Shown here: positions 26,379 through 35,499 of the stretch, in pieces | Layout: each line of letters begins with the position of its first letter | Position numbering within the stretch: position 1 is the first letter of the stretch | Assembly (NCBI RefSeq): GCF_900478135.1 | Contig: NZ_LS483470.1 | Coordinates: 2,290,501 to 2,354,500, forward strand | Direction of reading: 5' to 3' | DNA length: 64,000 nt | Source: Leminorella richardii | Lineage (GTDB): Bacteria > Pseudomonadota > Gammaproteobacteria > Enterobacterales > Enterobacteriaceae | The notes under the pieces: model-generated | What the model was told of the DNA's origin: nothing | What the model saw: only the letters and a program-made list of their open reading frames with translations | Databases searched by the model: none | Translations under genes and position numbers: made by a program

Positions 26379-26813
26379 CTATATAGGCTGAGTCATCAGC
26401 CCAACGGACGTTACGCCAGCGCGGTGCAGCATATTGAGCGCTTTAATAACTTCGTCATAGGGCACTTCTTTCGCCCCGCCAATCAGAAAGACCGTTTTCG
26501 GATCTTCTTTATGGATGCGCTCAACTTCTGCAACAACCTGCTCTGGAGGAAGCTGCGACATGCGATCTTTATCAATCACCAGCGTGTACTGCCCGACTCC
26601 AGACACTTCCACAATCACCGGTGGCTTGTTGTCTGTTGAAACCGTTTTAGAGTCGCTGGCCTCTGGCAAATCGACTTCAACACTTTGGGTAATGATCGGC
26701 GCTGTCGCCATAAAAATCAACAGCAACACAAGCAGTACGTCCAAAAGTGGAACAATATTTATCTCGGCGGCTTTACCTGCACCGTGCCGCCGGGAAGAAC
26801 GTTTATACGCCAC
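26379..26813 (-). CDS. tolR: TolR, Tol-Pal proton-channel subunit
   Basis: Inner-membrane ExbD-like protein that with TolQ forms the proton channel. The 144-residue product has one membrane span (INIVPLLDVLLVLLLIFMATAP, about residues 19-40) containing the essential Asp of PLLDVLL, and the periplasmic domain NPPVIVEVSG...FLIGGAKEVPYDEVIKAL seen in TolR. It lies 15 bp after tolQ. Confidence 0.98.
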   Translation of the reverse strand: MAYKRSSRRHGAGKAAEINIVPLLDVLLVLLLIFMATAPIITQSVEVDLPEASDSKTVSTDNKPPVIVEVSGVGQYTLVIDKDRMSQLPPEQVVAEVERIHKEDPKTVFLIGGAKEVPYDEVIKALNMLHRAGVTSVGLMTQPI

Positions 26814-26828
26814 GTTTACCCCCTGCCC

Positions 26829-27512
26829 TTATTTATTCTCAGTTGAGAACGCCTGACGGTGGAGAATCGTCGTAAACTCTTCCATAAAGTTGTCGTAGTT
26901 TTGCTCAAGCTTAAAGACCCGCAGGCTCAGGCGATTGTGAGCCATAACCGCAGGTATCGCAGCAAACAGACCAATAGCCGTAGCAATCAGCGCCTCGGCG
27001 ATACCCGGTGCAACCATCTGCAGTGTCGCCTGCTTGACGGCACCCAGAGCGATAAACGAGTGCATGATCCCCCATACCGTACCAAACAGGCCGATGTATG
27101 GGCTGATTGAACCAACAACGCCTAGGAAAGGAATATGGTTTTCCAGGCTTTCCAGCTCACGATTTAAAGACAGACGCATAGCTCGCGTCGCCCCTTCAAT
27201 GGCGGCTTCCGGCGCGTGGGTGTTGGCACGGTGCAAACGAGCAAACTCTTTAAAGCCAGAGTAGAAAATCTGCTCTGAACCCGCCAGCTCGTCGCGGCGA
27301 TTGTTGCTTTCCTGATACAGACGGGAGAGATCGATGCCCGACCAGAACTTGTCTTCAAACGCTTCAGCCTCACGCCTGGCGGTACTCAGTATCCGCGTGC
27401 GCTGGATAATGATGGCCCAAGAGGCGATCGAAAACCCAATCAGGATCAGCATAACAATTTTTACGAGTAGACTAGCCTCAAGGAACAGGCTAACGATATT
27501 CATGTCGGTCAC
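26829..27512 (-). CDS. tolQ: TolQ, Tol-Pal proton-channel subunit
   Basis: Inner-membrane ExbB/MotA-family protein, 227 residues with three spans: about 15-35 (VKIVMLILIGFSIASWAIII), 135-158 and 172-192, the last two lining the proton path. The MTDMNIVSLFLEASLLVK start matches E. coli. It overlaps ybgC by 4 bases, as in E. coli. Confidence 0.98.
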   Translation of the reverse strand: MTDMNIVSLFLEASLLVKIVMLILIGFSIASWAIIIQRTRILSTARREAEAFEDKFWSGIDLSRLYQESNNRRDELAGSEQIFYSGFKEFARLHRANTHAPEAAIEGATRAMRLSLNRELESLENHIPFLGVVGSISPYIGLFGTVWGIMHSFIALGAVKQATLQMVAPGIAEALIATAIGLFAAIPAVMAHNRLSLRVFKLEQNYDNFMEEFTTILHRQAFSTENK

Positions 27513-27913
27513 TTCTTCAACTCCGCGACAATAGACCTTGGAAGCTTTGCGGGCTTCATCAGGCGTGAATCAACACATGCGACTAACACATCGGCCTGGC
27601 TCAGTAGCTTGCCATTTTGGTCGAATATGCGTTGTGCAAACGTAAGGGATGCACCGCCCATAGAGACGATTTCAGTTTCCACTTCCAGCAGGTCGTCAAG
27701 ACGCGCGGGAAACAGATACTCAACGCTCATTCGGCGGACAGCGAAAGCGACATGCTCACTCAGCAGCTGCTGCTGATTGTAATTGTATTGGCGCAGCATC
27801 TCTGTGCGCGCTCTTTCATAAAAGGCCACATAGCGGGCGTGATAAACCACACCGCCTGCATCAGTGTCTTCAAAATAGACCCGAACGGGCCAACGGAACA
27901 GCGAGTTACTCAC
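27509..27913 (-). CDS. ybgC: YbgC, hot-dog fold acyl-CoA thioesterase
   Basis: First gene of the Tol-Pal cluster; hydrolyses acyl-CoA or acyl-ACP thioesters and may act in phospholipid metabolism near the Tol complex. The 134-residue protein has the family active site DTDAGGVVYHARY with Asp18 and His25. A strong hairpin upstream (28005-28040) separates the cluster from the cyd operon. Confidence 0.96.
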   Translation of the reverse strand: MSNSLFRWPVRVYFEDTDAGGVVYHARYVAFYERARTEMLRQYNYNQQQLLSEHVAFAVRRMSVEYLFPARLDDLLEVETEIVSMGGASLTFAQRIFDQNGKLLSQADVLVACVDSRLMKPAKLPRSIVAELKK

Positions 27914-28000
27914 GATATTTCCAGTGTGTCTGACTATAGCACTAACCGACTGATACTATACGCAACTGAAAACCGCTTGGGAATGGGCAGAAAGCACGTA

Positions 28001-28040
28001 GGCAAAAATAATTCTCAGTTAACTCAGCGAGAATTATTTT
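28001..28040 (-). terminator. Terminator of the cydABX-ybgE operon
   Basis: Perfect 12-bp stem AAAATAATTCTC / GAGAATTATTTT with a 12-nt loop, followed on the minus strand by TTTTTG. It lies 20 bp beyond ybgE. Confidence 0.85.
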
Positions 28041-28059
28041 CCCTATCGATTAAGCCAGC

Positions 28060-28353
28060 CTAAGCCAAAAAGTAGGCAAGTCCTGCGATCAGGATCGCAA
28101 TTGCGGGAAGTGGCGTGAAAAAAGCCTTCCAGAGCGTCTTTTTCGGCCTAAAGCCCACACCGTGTACGACACCGGTACAGATAGCCCACATGACCAAAAA
28201 GCTTTGCCAAACGGCAACTACGCTGGTTTTAGCCGCAAAGCGGGAAGGATCCCAAAACACGCAAAACGCCAGCGAAAACGCCAATATTAAAGAAAGGGCC
28301 CTTAACGGGCCCTTATCCATAACAGCGTACAGTTTGTTAAACACAGTACCCAT
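28060..28353 (-). CDS. ybgE: YbgE, cyd operon membrane protein
   Basis: A 97-residue inner-membrane protein of the YbgE family with three hydrophobic spans (LRALSLILAFSLAFCVFW, SFLVMWAICTGVVHGVGF, LPAIAILIAGLAYFLA). It is the usual last gene of the cytochrome bd operon; its role is not established. The ATG overlaps the cydX stop as TAATG. Confidence 0.9.
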   Translation of the reverse strand: MGTVFNKLYAVMDKGPLRALSLILAFSLAFCVFWDPSRFAAKTSVVAVWQSFLVMWAICTGVVHGVGFRPKKTLWKAFFTPLPAIAILIAGLAYFLA

Positions 28354-28460
28354 TATTCTCGTTCTTCTTTATTTCCATTGTTGGTTTCATACCAGATTGC
28401 ACCGATGATACCACAAGCACAGGCAAACAAAGTACCGAGACTCCAGGCAAAATACCACAT
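28353..28460 (-). CDS. cydX: CydX, small subunit of cytochrome bd oxidase
   Basis: A 35-residue single-span protein, MWYFAWSLGTLFACACGIIG and onward, matching E. coli CydX (37 residues), which stabilises the heme groups of cytochrome bd-I. The MWYFAW start is diagnostic. The acidic/basic tail differs from E. coli. It lies 27 bp after cydB and overlaps ybgE by one base. Confidence 0.95.
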   Translation of the reverse strand: MWYFAWSLGTLFACACGIIGAIWYETNNGNKEERE

Positions 28461-28487
28461 TGTTTTGCTCCTTATTGTTGGTATCAA

Positions 28488-29627
28488 TTAGTACAGAGAC
28501 GCGTGGTTGTCTTCGATATGTTTCTTATCGAGACGACCAAACATCTTGATATAGCTCCACAGCGTATAGACTAATACGATAGGAACAAATATCAGCGCAA
28601 CAAACGTCATGACCGTCAGCGTCAGGTGGCTAGAGGTCGCATCCCACATTGTCAGGCTGACGTTCGGAGTAATGCTTGACGGCATAATGAACGGGAACAT
28701 AGTGATCCCTGCCGTAAAGATAACACACGCGATGGTCAGTGAAGAGAACAGGAATGCCAAGCCGCCGCTGTTAATGCGAGAAGCAATAATGGTCAACAGC
28801 GGTAACGCTACGCCCAGTGCAGGAACGGCCCACAGGATAGGATAGGTGTTGTAGTTCACCAGCCATGCACCCGCCTGCTGAGCAACTTCTTTATTGATTG
28901 GGTTAGACGCTGCGGTGTGATCCAACGCGGACGTCACGATGTAACCGTCCATGTAGTACACAACCCAAATGCCAGCTGCTGCGAAAGCAACAAGCACAAT
29001 CAGCGCACAGATTTGAGTCGCAGCGCGAGCGCGCAGGCGAAGCTCAGCGGTCGTCTTCATCTGCAGCCACGCAGCGCCCTGAGTGATTAACATCATCAGA
29101 CTGACAACGCCAGCAATCAGTGCAAACGGGTTCAGCAGCTGGAAGAAGTTACCTTCATAACTCAGGTGCGACATGCTGTTCATGGTAAACGGTACGCCCT
29201 GAAGCAGGTTACCGAACGCCACGCCGAACACCAGCGCAGGAACGAAGCTGCCTAGGAAAATGCCGTAGTCCCACATTGTACGCCAGCGTGAGTCGTCAAT
29301 CTTGCCGCGATAGTCGAAACCGACCGGGCGGAAGAACAAGCAGGATAGCACCAGAATCATAGCAATATAGAAACCGGAGAACGCTGCTGCGTAAGCCTGA
29401 GGCCATGCGGCAAACAGCGCACCACCTGCAGTGATCAGCCACACCTGGTTACCGTCCCAGTGAGGCGCGATGCTGTTGATCATGATGCGACGTTCGGTAT
29501 TGGTCTTGCCGATAATAGGAACCAGAATACCAACGCCCATGTCAAAGCCGTCAGTGACAGCAAAGCCAACCAGCAGAACGCCGACTAGCAGCCACCAGAT
29601 AAATCGTAGTGTATCGTAATCTAACAT
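28488..29627 (-). CDS. cydB: CydB, cytochrome bd oxidase subunit II
   Basis: Second subunit of the high-affinity quinol oxidase, 379 residues with about eight to nine membrane spans. The family start MLDYDTLRFIWWLLVGVLLVGF and the blocks GFDMGVGIL and HWDGNQVWLITAGGALFAAWP are intact. It lies 14 bp after cydA. Confidence 0.98.
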   Translation of the reverse strand: MLDYDTLRFIWWLLVGVLLVGFAVTDGFDMGVGILVPIIGKTNTERRIMINSIAPHWDGNQVWLITAGGALFAAWPQAYAAAFSGFYIAMILVLSCLFFRPVGFDYRGKIDDSRWRTMWDYGIFLGSFVPALVFGVAFGNLLQGVPFTMNSMSHLSYEGNFFQLLNPFALIAGVVSLMMLITQGAAWLQMKTTAELRLRARAATQICALIVLVAFAAAGIWVVYYMDGYIVTSALDHTAASNPINKEVAQQAGAWLVNYNTYPILWAVPALGVALPLLTIIASRINSGGLAFLFSSLTIACVIFTAGITMFPFIMPSSITPNVSLTMWDATSSHLTLTVMTFVALIFVPIVLVYTLWSYIKMFGRLDKKHIEDNHASLY

Positions 29628-29641
29628 GTCTGGACTCCTGT

Positions 29642-31213
29642 TTACCGTGCTTCTTGCGCTAATGCCGCGCTGCTCTGTTCAAAATGGTAACGTCCGGTTT
29701 TCAGGCTGCTAGGGCCCAGACGCGCATATTTAAACATCAGGAACATTTCTGCTACCAGGAACAGCGTATACAGTCCGCAAATCAGAATGATCGAGAACCA
29801 GAGATCGCCAGTTGTCAGAGCCGATGTCGCTGCACCAATAGGCAGGACGTCCGCAATGGCCCAAGGTTGACGACCGTACTCAGCCACAAACCAGCCAGCT
29901 TCACAGGCAATCCACGGTAAAGGAATGCCGTACAGAGCCAGACGCAGCAGCCACGGTTTTTCACCAATACGGTTTTTCAGCACGTGGAGTACAGAGATGC
30001 CAACGATAAGCAGCATCAGGAAGCCACAGCCAACCATCAGGCGGAAAGAGTAATACAGCGGAGCAACCTGAGGGATAGTGCTCTGAGCAGCCGCTTTGAT
30101 TTCATCTTCCGTCGCGTTATTGATATCTTTGGCGTGGATATTCAACAGAATACCGTAGCCCAGATCTTTCTTACTCTGCTCAAAGGCGCTGCGAACGGCA
30201 GGATCGGTATTACCAGAGCGCAATTTTTCCAGCATTTGATAGGCAGTAACGCCGTTGCGTATACGCTGCTCATTCTCTTCCAGCAGATCTTTAATGCCGG
30301 TGATTTCTTTATCCAGAGAGCGTGTTGCAATGATGCCTAGAGCGTAAGGGATCTCGATAGCGTAGTTGTTCTTCATCTCTTTCTGATCGGGGATACTGAT
30401 CAGGTTGAAGTCCGCAGGCGCTTCCTGAGTGTCCCACTCGGCTTCGATAGCCGCCAGCTTCACGCGCTGCACGTCGCCCAGCTCGTGGCCAGACTCATCC
30501 CCTAACAGGATAACGGACAGCGTTGACGCCAGACCAAAACAGGCAGCGATAGCAAATGAACGCTTGGCAAAAGGCAGATCGCGCTTTTTCAGCAGATAGA
30601 ATGCGCTGATGCCCAGAACGAACATAGAACCGGTGACATAACCCGCGGAAACAGTGTGAACAAACTTCACCTGAGCAACTGGGTTCAGTACCAGTTCGGC
30701 GAAGCTGAGCATTTCCATACGCATGGTTTCAAAGTTGAATTCGGAAGCAACCGGGTTCTGCATCCAGCCGTTAGCAACCAGGATCCACAGCGCTGACAGG
30801 TTAGAACCCAGCGCAACAAACCAGGTAACAGCCAAGTGTTGAACCTTGCTCAGGCGATCCCAACCAAAGAAGAACAGACCGACCAGCGTGGATTCTAGGA
30901 AGAACGCCATCAGGCCTTCAATGGCGAGCGGAGCACCAAAAATGTCTCCGACATAGTGGGAATAGTAAGACCAGTTTGTACCGAACTGGAACTCCATAGT
31001 TAAGCCGGTGGCTACACCCAGAGCAAAGTTAATACCGAATAACTTGCCCCAGAACCGGGTCATATCTTTATATATTTGCTTGCCTGTCAGCACATACACC
31101 GACTCCATGACTGCCAGCAAAAACGCCATACCGAGCGTTAGCGGGACAAACAGGAAGTGGTACATTGCCGTCAGGGCAAACTGTAATCGTGATAGTTCGA
31201 CGATATCAAACAT
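29642..31213 (-). CDS. cydA: CydA, cytochrome bd oxidase subunit I
   Basis: Heme-bearing subunit that oxidises ubiquinol and reduces O2 without pumping protons. I start at the ATG at 31211-31213, preceded by GGAG, giving MFDIVELSRLQFALTAMYH as in E. coli; an upstream in-frame start at 31255 adds 14 unrelated residues. The 523-residue protein keeps His19, the FVHT histidine and the RLMVGCGF Met that ligate hemes, plus the GRQPW Q-loop region. Microaerobic control by ArcA/FNR is expected. Confidence 0.98.
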   Translation of the reverse strand: MFDIVELSRLQFALTAMYHFLFVPLTLGMAFLLAVMESVYVLTGKQIYKDMTRFWGKLFGINFALGVATGLTMEFQFGTNWSYYSHYVGDIFGAPLAIEGLMAFFLESTLVGLFFFGWDRLSKVQHLAVTWFVALGSNLSALWILVANGWMQNPVASEFNFETMRMEMLSFAELVLNPVAQVKFVHTVSAGYVTGSMFVLGISAFYLLKKRDLPFAKRSFAIAACFGLASTLSVILLGDESGHELGDVQRVKLAAIEAEWDTQEAPADFNLISIPDQKEMKNNYAIEIPYALGIIATRSLDKEITGIKDLLEENEQRIRNGVTAYQMLEKLRSGNTDPAVRSAFEQSKKDLGYGILLNIHAKDINNATEDEIKAAAQSTIPQVAPLYYSFRLMVGCGFLMLLIVGISVLHVLKNRIGEKPWLLRLALYGIPLPWIACEAGWFVAEYGRQPWAIADVLPIGAATSALTTGDLWFSIILICGLYTLFLVAEMFLMFKYARLGPSSLKTGRYHFEQSSAALAQEAR

Positions 31214-31878
31214 CTTGACTCCTTGCTCCTCAGGAAGACCCCGGTCACGCATCAACTGCCGCTCAGCGCACCGTTCGCTTTACCCCATTACTCACCAGAG
31301 GTGAATGCCTTAAAAATACTTTCCAACCAAATAATAAACAAAGTTTGCCGCATTAACTCTATTTAGTATACGAAACCGCGCCCATGCGCCAAACCTTGCT
31401 TTACACAGCGCGTAAACGACATAACCGTTAACACCCTATACCACACGTTAAATATTACGCCTCTAATCCCCTACAATAAATAGGTATTTCATCTAAAAAT
31501 CAGAATTGTGAACTCAAATCAAAATCACCATGTGACGCAAAAACACCAAAATTGATGTAAAACAAATTTAGCCAATTACACCATAAATTAAGGATTTTTC
31601 AATTCTCTTGAACTGCTATTTTAACCTATGTGCCGCAAATATAGGGTACTTATTTATATGGGCAGTAACTTACCCTTAAAAATAAAAACAATAAATTAAC
31701 ATTTAATCAATTAAATTAACCATTGCAATGATACAAGTGCTAAATAGTGGAGTGATTAACTGTTTCAACCGCTCAATATTTAAGCAGCCATAAAGTAAAT
31801 AATTTGTTGAGTCTTGATAAAAAGAAGGAAATAGGAGGGTAATTGAATCATTTGACTGAAAATAATCAGGCAAAAATT
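31214..31878. other. AT-rich cydA upstream region with possible ArcA sites
   Basis: About 665 bp without a supported gene. Two direct GTTAATTTA elements on the minus strand (31692-31700 and 31712-31720, 20 bp apart) resemble ArcA-P binding units, and the region is strongly AT-rich, as is the E. coli cydA control region. No clear FNR dyad was found. A 72-codon open frame at 31703-31921 looks random. Confidence 0.45.
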
Positions 31879-31913
31879 CGGGCGCACAGAACATTTTCAG
31901 TCCTGTGCGCCCG
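31873..31913 (-). terminator. Terminator of sucABCD
   Basis: Perfect 11-bp stem CGGGCGCACAG / CTGTGCGCCCG with a 13-nt loop, followed on the minus strand by AATTTTTG; it is 38 bp beyond sucD. Confidence 0.85.
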
Positions 31914-31951
31914 GAGAGCAACCGCTGCGCTAGCTTAAAGCGTATTTCATA

Positions 31952-32863
31952 TCAGCTAACGTCAGCTGAGGTCTTTTTTACGCTACAGGACTTCCCCGCC
32001 AGCGCTTTTTTAACCGTATCACCAATGTCTGCTAGGCTGCGAACAGTATGAACCCCAGCGGCTTCCAGCGCAGCGAATTTCTCATCCGCAGTGCCCTTCC
32101 CACCCGCAATGATTGCACCCGCATGGCCCATTCGTTTGCCTTTCGGCGCCGTCACCCCGGCAATGTAGCCCACAACGGGCTTTGTCACGTGGTGCTTGAT
32201 ATAGTGAGCCGCCTCTTCTTCGGCAGAACCCCCTATTTCACCAATCATGATGATGGCCTCGGTTTGAGGATCCTGTTCAAACAGCTTAAGGATATCGATA
32301 AAGCTGGATCCCGCGATGGGATCGCCACCAATGCCGACACAGGTAGACTGCCCTAACCCTACGTCAGTTGTCTGCTTGACCGCTTCATAGGTTAGCGTCC
32401 CGGAGCGAGAAACAATGCCAATTCGACCCGGCTTATGAATATTCCCCGGCATAATGCCAATTTTGCAGGCACCCGGTGTGATAACGCCTGGGCAGTTTGG
32501 CCCAATCATTCGCACACCCATCTGATCCAGCTTGACTTTGACAGTCAGCATGTCCAGAACCGGAATGCCTTCTGTAATGCAAATCACCAGCTTAATGCCC
32601 GCATCAGCAGCTTCGATGATAGAGTCTTTGCAAAACGGTGCCGGAACATAAATTACGGATGCCGTGGCGCCAGTCGCCTCAACCGCCTCGCGAACAGTAT
32701 TAAATACCGGTAAGCCAAGGTGTAACGTGCCGCCTTTCCCCGGCGTAACGCCACCCACCAGCTTTGTTCCGTATTCCAACGCCTGCTCAGAGTGGAAAGT
32801 CCCCTGACTGCCAGTAAATCCTTGGCAGATGACTTTAGTATCTTTATCAATAAGAATAGACAT
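31952..32863 (-). CDS. sucD: SucD, succinyl-CoA synthetase alpha subunit
   Basis: Alpha subunit of the TCA-cycle enzyme that makes ATP/GTP from succinyl-CoA. The 303-residue protein contains the CoA-binding Rossmann region (CQGFTGSQGTFHSEQAL), the SRSGTLTYE block, and the phosphohistidine motif GHAGAII. Its C-terminus is about 14 residues longer than E. coli SucD (289) and ends in a Lys/Ser-rich tail. The ATG overlaps the sucC stop as TAATG. Confidence 0.97.
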   Translation of the reverse strand: MSILIDKDTKVICQGFTGSQGTFHSEQALEYGTKLVGGVTPGKGGTLHLGLPVFNTVREAVEATGATASVIYVPAPFCKDSIIEAADAGIKLVICITEGIPVLDMLTVKVKLDQMGVRMIGPNCPGVITPGACKIGIMPGNIHKPGRIGIVSRSGTLTYEAVKQTTDVGLGQSTCVGIGGDPIAGSSFIDILKLFEQDPQTEAIIMIGEIGGSAEEEAAHYIKHHVTKPVVGYIAGVTAPKGKRMGHAGAIIAGGKGTADEKFAALEAAGVHTVRSLADIGDTVKKALAGKSCSVKKTSADVS

Positions 32864-34035
32864 TAGATTCTCTCCCCGGCGGCAAGCGCCACCGCTCGTT
32901 GCGCCGCGTCGGTCAGGCTTGACGCACCGACGATATTCAAGCCGCTTTGGCTGAGCGTTTTCACACCAAGCTCTGCGTTGTTGCCCTCCAGTCTCACGAT
33001 GACCGGAACAGTAACGCCAACCTCTTCAACGGCGCTGATAATACCGTCAGCAATCAGGTCACAGCGCACGATGCCGCCAAAAATATTGACCAGCACGGCC
33101 TTGACCTTTTCATCGGAAAGAATGATTTTGAACGCTTCACTGACGCGCTCTTTTGTCGCACCACCGCCTACGTCAAGGAAGTTAGCCGGTTCACCGCCGT
33201 GCAGCTTAACAATGTCCATCGTACCCATCGCTAGGCCAGCGCCGTTCACCATACAGCCAATATTTCCGTCCAGCGCAACATAGTTGAGCTCCCACTGAGT
33301 CGCGTGCTCTTCTCTTACGTCCTCTTGGGAAGGATCGTGCATTGCCCGCAGCTCTGGCTGACGATATAAAGCATTCGCATCAATATTGAGTTTGCCGTCC
33401 AGACAGATAAGTTCGCCAGAAGTGGTCACCACCAGAGGGTTGATTTCCACCAGCGACAGATCGCATTCCAAAAACAGCTTGCCTAAAGAGACAAAGATTT
33501 GGCTGAACTGATTGATCTGTTTACCGCTCAGGCCCAGCTTAAACGCCAGTTCCCTTCCCTGATACGGCATAGGACCCATTAAAGGATCAATAGCGACTTT
33601 ATGGATAAGGTGGGGCGTTTCATGAGCTACCGTCTCAATGTCTACCCCGCCCTCTGTAGAGGCCATAAACACCACTCGGCGAGAAGCGCGATCGACAACG
33701 GCGCCTAAATAAAGCTCCTGACCAATGTCAGTTGCGGCTTCAACGAGTATCTGCCCTACCGGCAGCCCTTCCGGTACAGTTTGATAGGTGGCCAGACGTT
33801 GACCAAACCAGCGTTGGGTAAAGCTCAGGATATCTTCCTGATTTTTTGCCAGCATCACGCCGCCAGATTTTCCTCGCCCTCCTGCGTGCACTTGGCATTT
33901 TAAAACCCAAGGCGCTTCACCAAGCTTGTCGGCAGCCTCAAGTGCTTCCTGAGCGTTTTTGCAGGCATACCCGGCGGGCACCGGTAACCCATACCGAGCA
34001 AAAAGCTGTTTTGCCTGATATTCATGTAGGTTCAT
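32863..34035 (-). CDS. sucC: SucC, succinyl-CoA synthetase beta subunit
   Basis: Nucleotide-binding ATP-grasp subunit of succinyl-CoA synthetase. The ATG at 34033-34035 gives MNLHEYQAKQLFARYGLPVP as in E. coli; the longer frame from 34128 would add 31 unrelated residues. The 390-residue protein holds KCQVHAGGRGKSGGV, VDIETVAHETPHLIHK and GNIGCMVNGAGLAM. It is separated from sucB by 215 bp, which contains a small GCCGC / GCGGC hairpin near 34198-34215. Confidence 0.97.
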   Translation of the reverse strand: MNLHEYQAKQLFARYGLPVPAGYACKNAQEALEAADKLGEAPWVLKCQVHAGGRGKSGGVMLAKNQEDILSFTQRWFGQRLATYQTVPEGLPVGQILVEAATDIGQELYLGAVVDRASRRVVFMASTEGGVDIETVAHETPHLIHKVAIDPLMGPMPYQGRELAFKLGLSGKQINQFSQIFVSLGKLFLECDLSLVEINPLVVTTSGELICLDGKLNIDANALYRQPELRAMHDPSQEDVREEHATQWELNYVALDGNIGCMVNGAGLAMGTMDIVKLHGGEPANFLDVGGGATKERVSEAFKIILSDEKVKAVLVNIFGGIVRCDLIADGIISAVEEVGVTVPVIVRLEGNNAELGVKTLSQSGLNIVGASSLTDAAQRAVALAAGERI

Positions 34036-34250
34036 GTGTTCTTTCCAAATAGGTGTGATTAAAGAACAACGTATTTCAGCGTTCGGGCCATCTTTTGGTA
34101 TTGCTTGATGACCGATGCAAAAACACACTCATAATGACAGGCATTTTTATTTCCAGGGCGGAAACGTTCCCATCAAACTTAATTTCGCGTTAGCACAGCC
34201 GCCGTTAGAGCGGCTGTGCCCGTTTGCCTGACGCCAAAAGCATCGGGGCG

Positions 34251-35486
34251 CTATACGTCCAGCAGCAGGCGAGCCGGATCTTCCAACAGGTCTTTCACTG
34301 CAACCAGGAAGCTCACTGACTCACGTCCATCAATCAGACGGTGATCGTAAGAAAGCGCCAAATACATCATCGGCAAAATAACGACCTGACCATCAACCGC
34401 CATTGGGCGATCCTTAATGGCGTGCATTCCCAAAATGGCGCTCTGCGGTGGGTTAATGATCGGCGTCGACATCAGTGAACCAAAGACACCGCCGTTGGTG
34501 ATCGTGAAGTTACCACCGGTCAGATCTTCTACCGTCAGCTTGCCGTCACGCCCTTTCACAGCCAGATCTTTAATATTTTTTTCGATGTCAGCCATGCTTA
34601 ACGCATCAACGTCGCGCAGCACCGGAGTGACCAAGCCACGCGGAGTGGATACCGCAATGCTGATGTCAAAGTAGTTGTGGTAAACCACGTCGTCACCGTC
34701 AATAGAGGCGTTGATTTCAGGAAAACGCTTCAGCGCTTCCACAACCGCCTTCAGGTAGAACGACATAAAGCCCAAACGGACACCGTGGCGTTTTTCAAAC
34801 ACATCGCCGTACTGCTTGCGTAAATCCATTACCGGCTTCATGTTGACTTCGTTAAACGTGGTCAGCATCGCGGTATTGTTTTTCGCTTCCAGCAGGCGCT
34901 CTGCAATGCGCTTACGCAGGCGAGTCATCGGTACGCGTTTTTCGCTACGGTGAGCCAGAGGCGCTGCGGCAGCCTGAGGTTTTTTAACCTCTGGAGCGGT
35001 TGTTGCCGAAGCAGGCTTAGCGCTGGCCTGCTGCGCTAAATACTGATTAACGTCTTCGCGAACGATACGACCGCCAACGCCTGAACCTTTAATCGCGTTA
35101 GGATCGAGGCCGTGTTCCGCAATCAGTCGACGCACAGCTGGGCTAAGGGCGTCATTGCTGCCCTCTTCCAGACTTGCAGTCTGACGCTGAGCCGGGGTAG
35201 ATTCGGTAGCCTGTGGCGATTCGGTGATCTGATGACCGGTGATATCAGCAGGACGCAGGCGACCAAGCAGCTGACGAGAGCCCACCGTTGCGCCTTCGTC
35301 TTCAACGATAGCATCCAGAACGCCAGACTCCAGCGCGGGGACTTCCAGCACCACTTTATCTGTCTCGATTTCAACCAGCACTTCATCACGCTCAACGCTG
35401 TCACCAGGTTTCTTGTGCCACGTGGCGACAGTCGCATCCGCAACAGATTCAGGAAGGTCTGGAACGAGAATATCTATGCTACTCAT
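34251..35486 (-). CDS. sucB: SucB, dihydrolipoyl succinyltransferase (E2 of OGDH)
   Basis: Core subunit of the 2-oxoglutarate dehydrogenase complex. The 411-residue chain has an N-terminal lipoyl domain with the lipoylated Lys44 in ETDKVVLEV, a Pro/Ala/Thr linker, an E3-binding domain (ALSPAVRRLIAEHGLDPNAI, about residue 115), a second Ala/Pro linker, and the catalytic domain with the closing DHRLIDGRE motif. It follows sucA by 13 bp. Confidence 0.98.
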   Translation of the reverse strand: MSSIDILVPDLPESVADATVATWHKKPGDSVERDEVLVEIETDKVVLEVPALESGVLDAIVEDEGATVGSRQLLGRLRPADITGHQITESPQATESTPAQRQTASLEEGSNDALSPAVRRLIAEHGLDPNAIKGSGVGGRIVREDVNQYLAQQASAKPASATTAPEVKKPQAAAAPLAHRSEKRVPMTRLRKRIAERLLEAKNNTAMLTTFNEVNMKPVMDLRKQYGDVFEKRHGVRLGFMSFYLKAVVEALKRFPEINASIDGDDVVYHNYFDISIAVSTPRGLVTPVLRDVDALSMADIEKNIKDLAVKGRDGKLTVEDLTGGNFTITNGGVFGSLMSTPIINPPQSAILGMHAIKDRPMAVDGQVVILPMMYLALSYDHRLIDGRESVSFLVAVKDLLEDPARLLLDV

Positions 35487-35499
35487 TGTTTATCCTTAT

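Noticed and set aside
31703..31921. 72-codon minus-strand frame after sucD
   Set aside because: It overlaps the sucABCD terminator hairpin, has no ribosome site and no coherent protein character.
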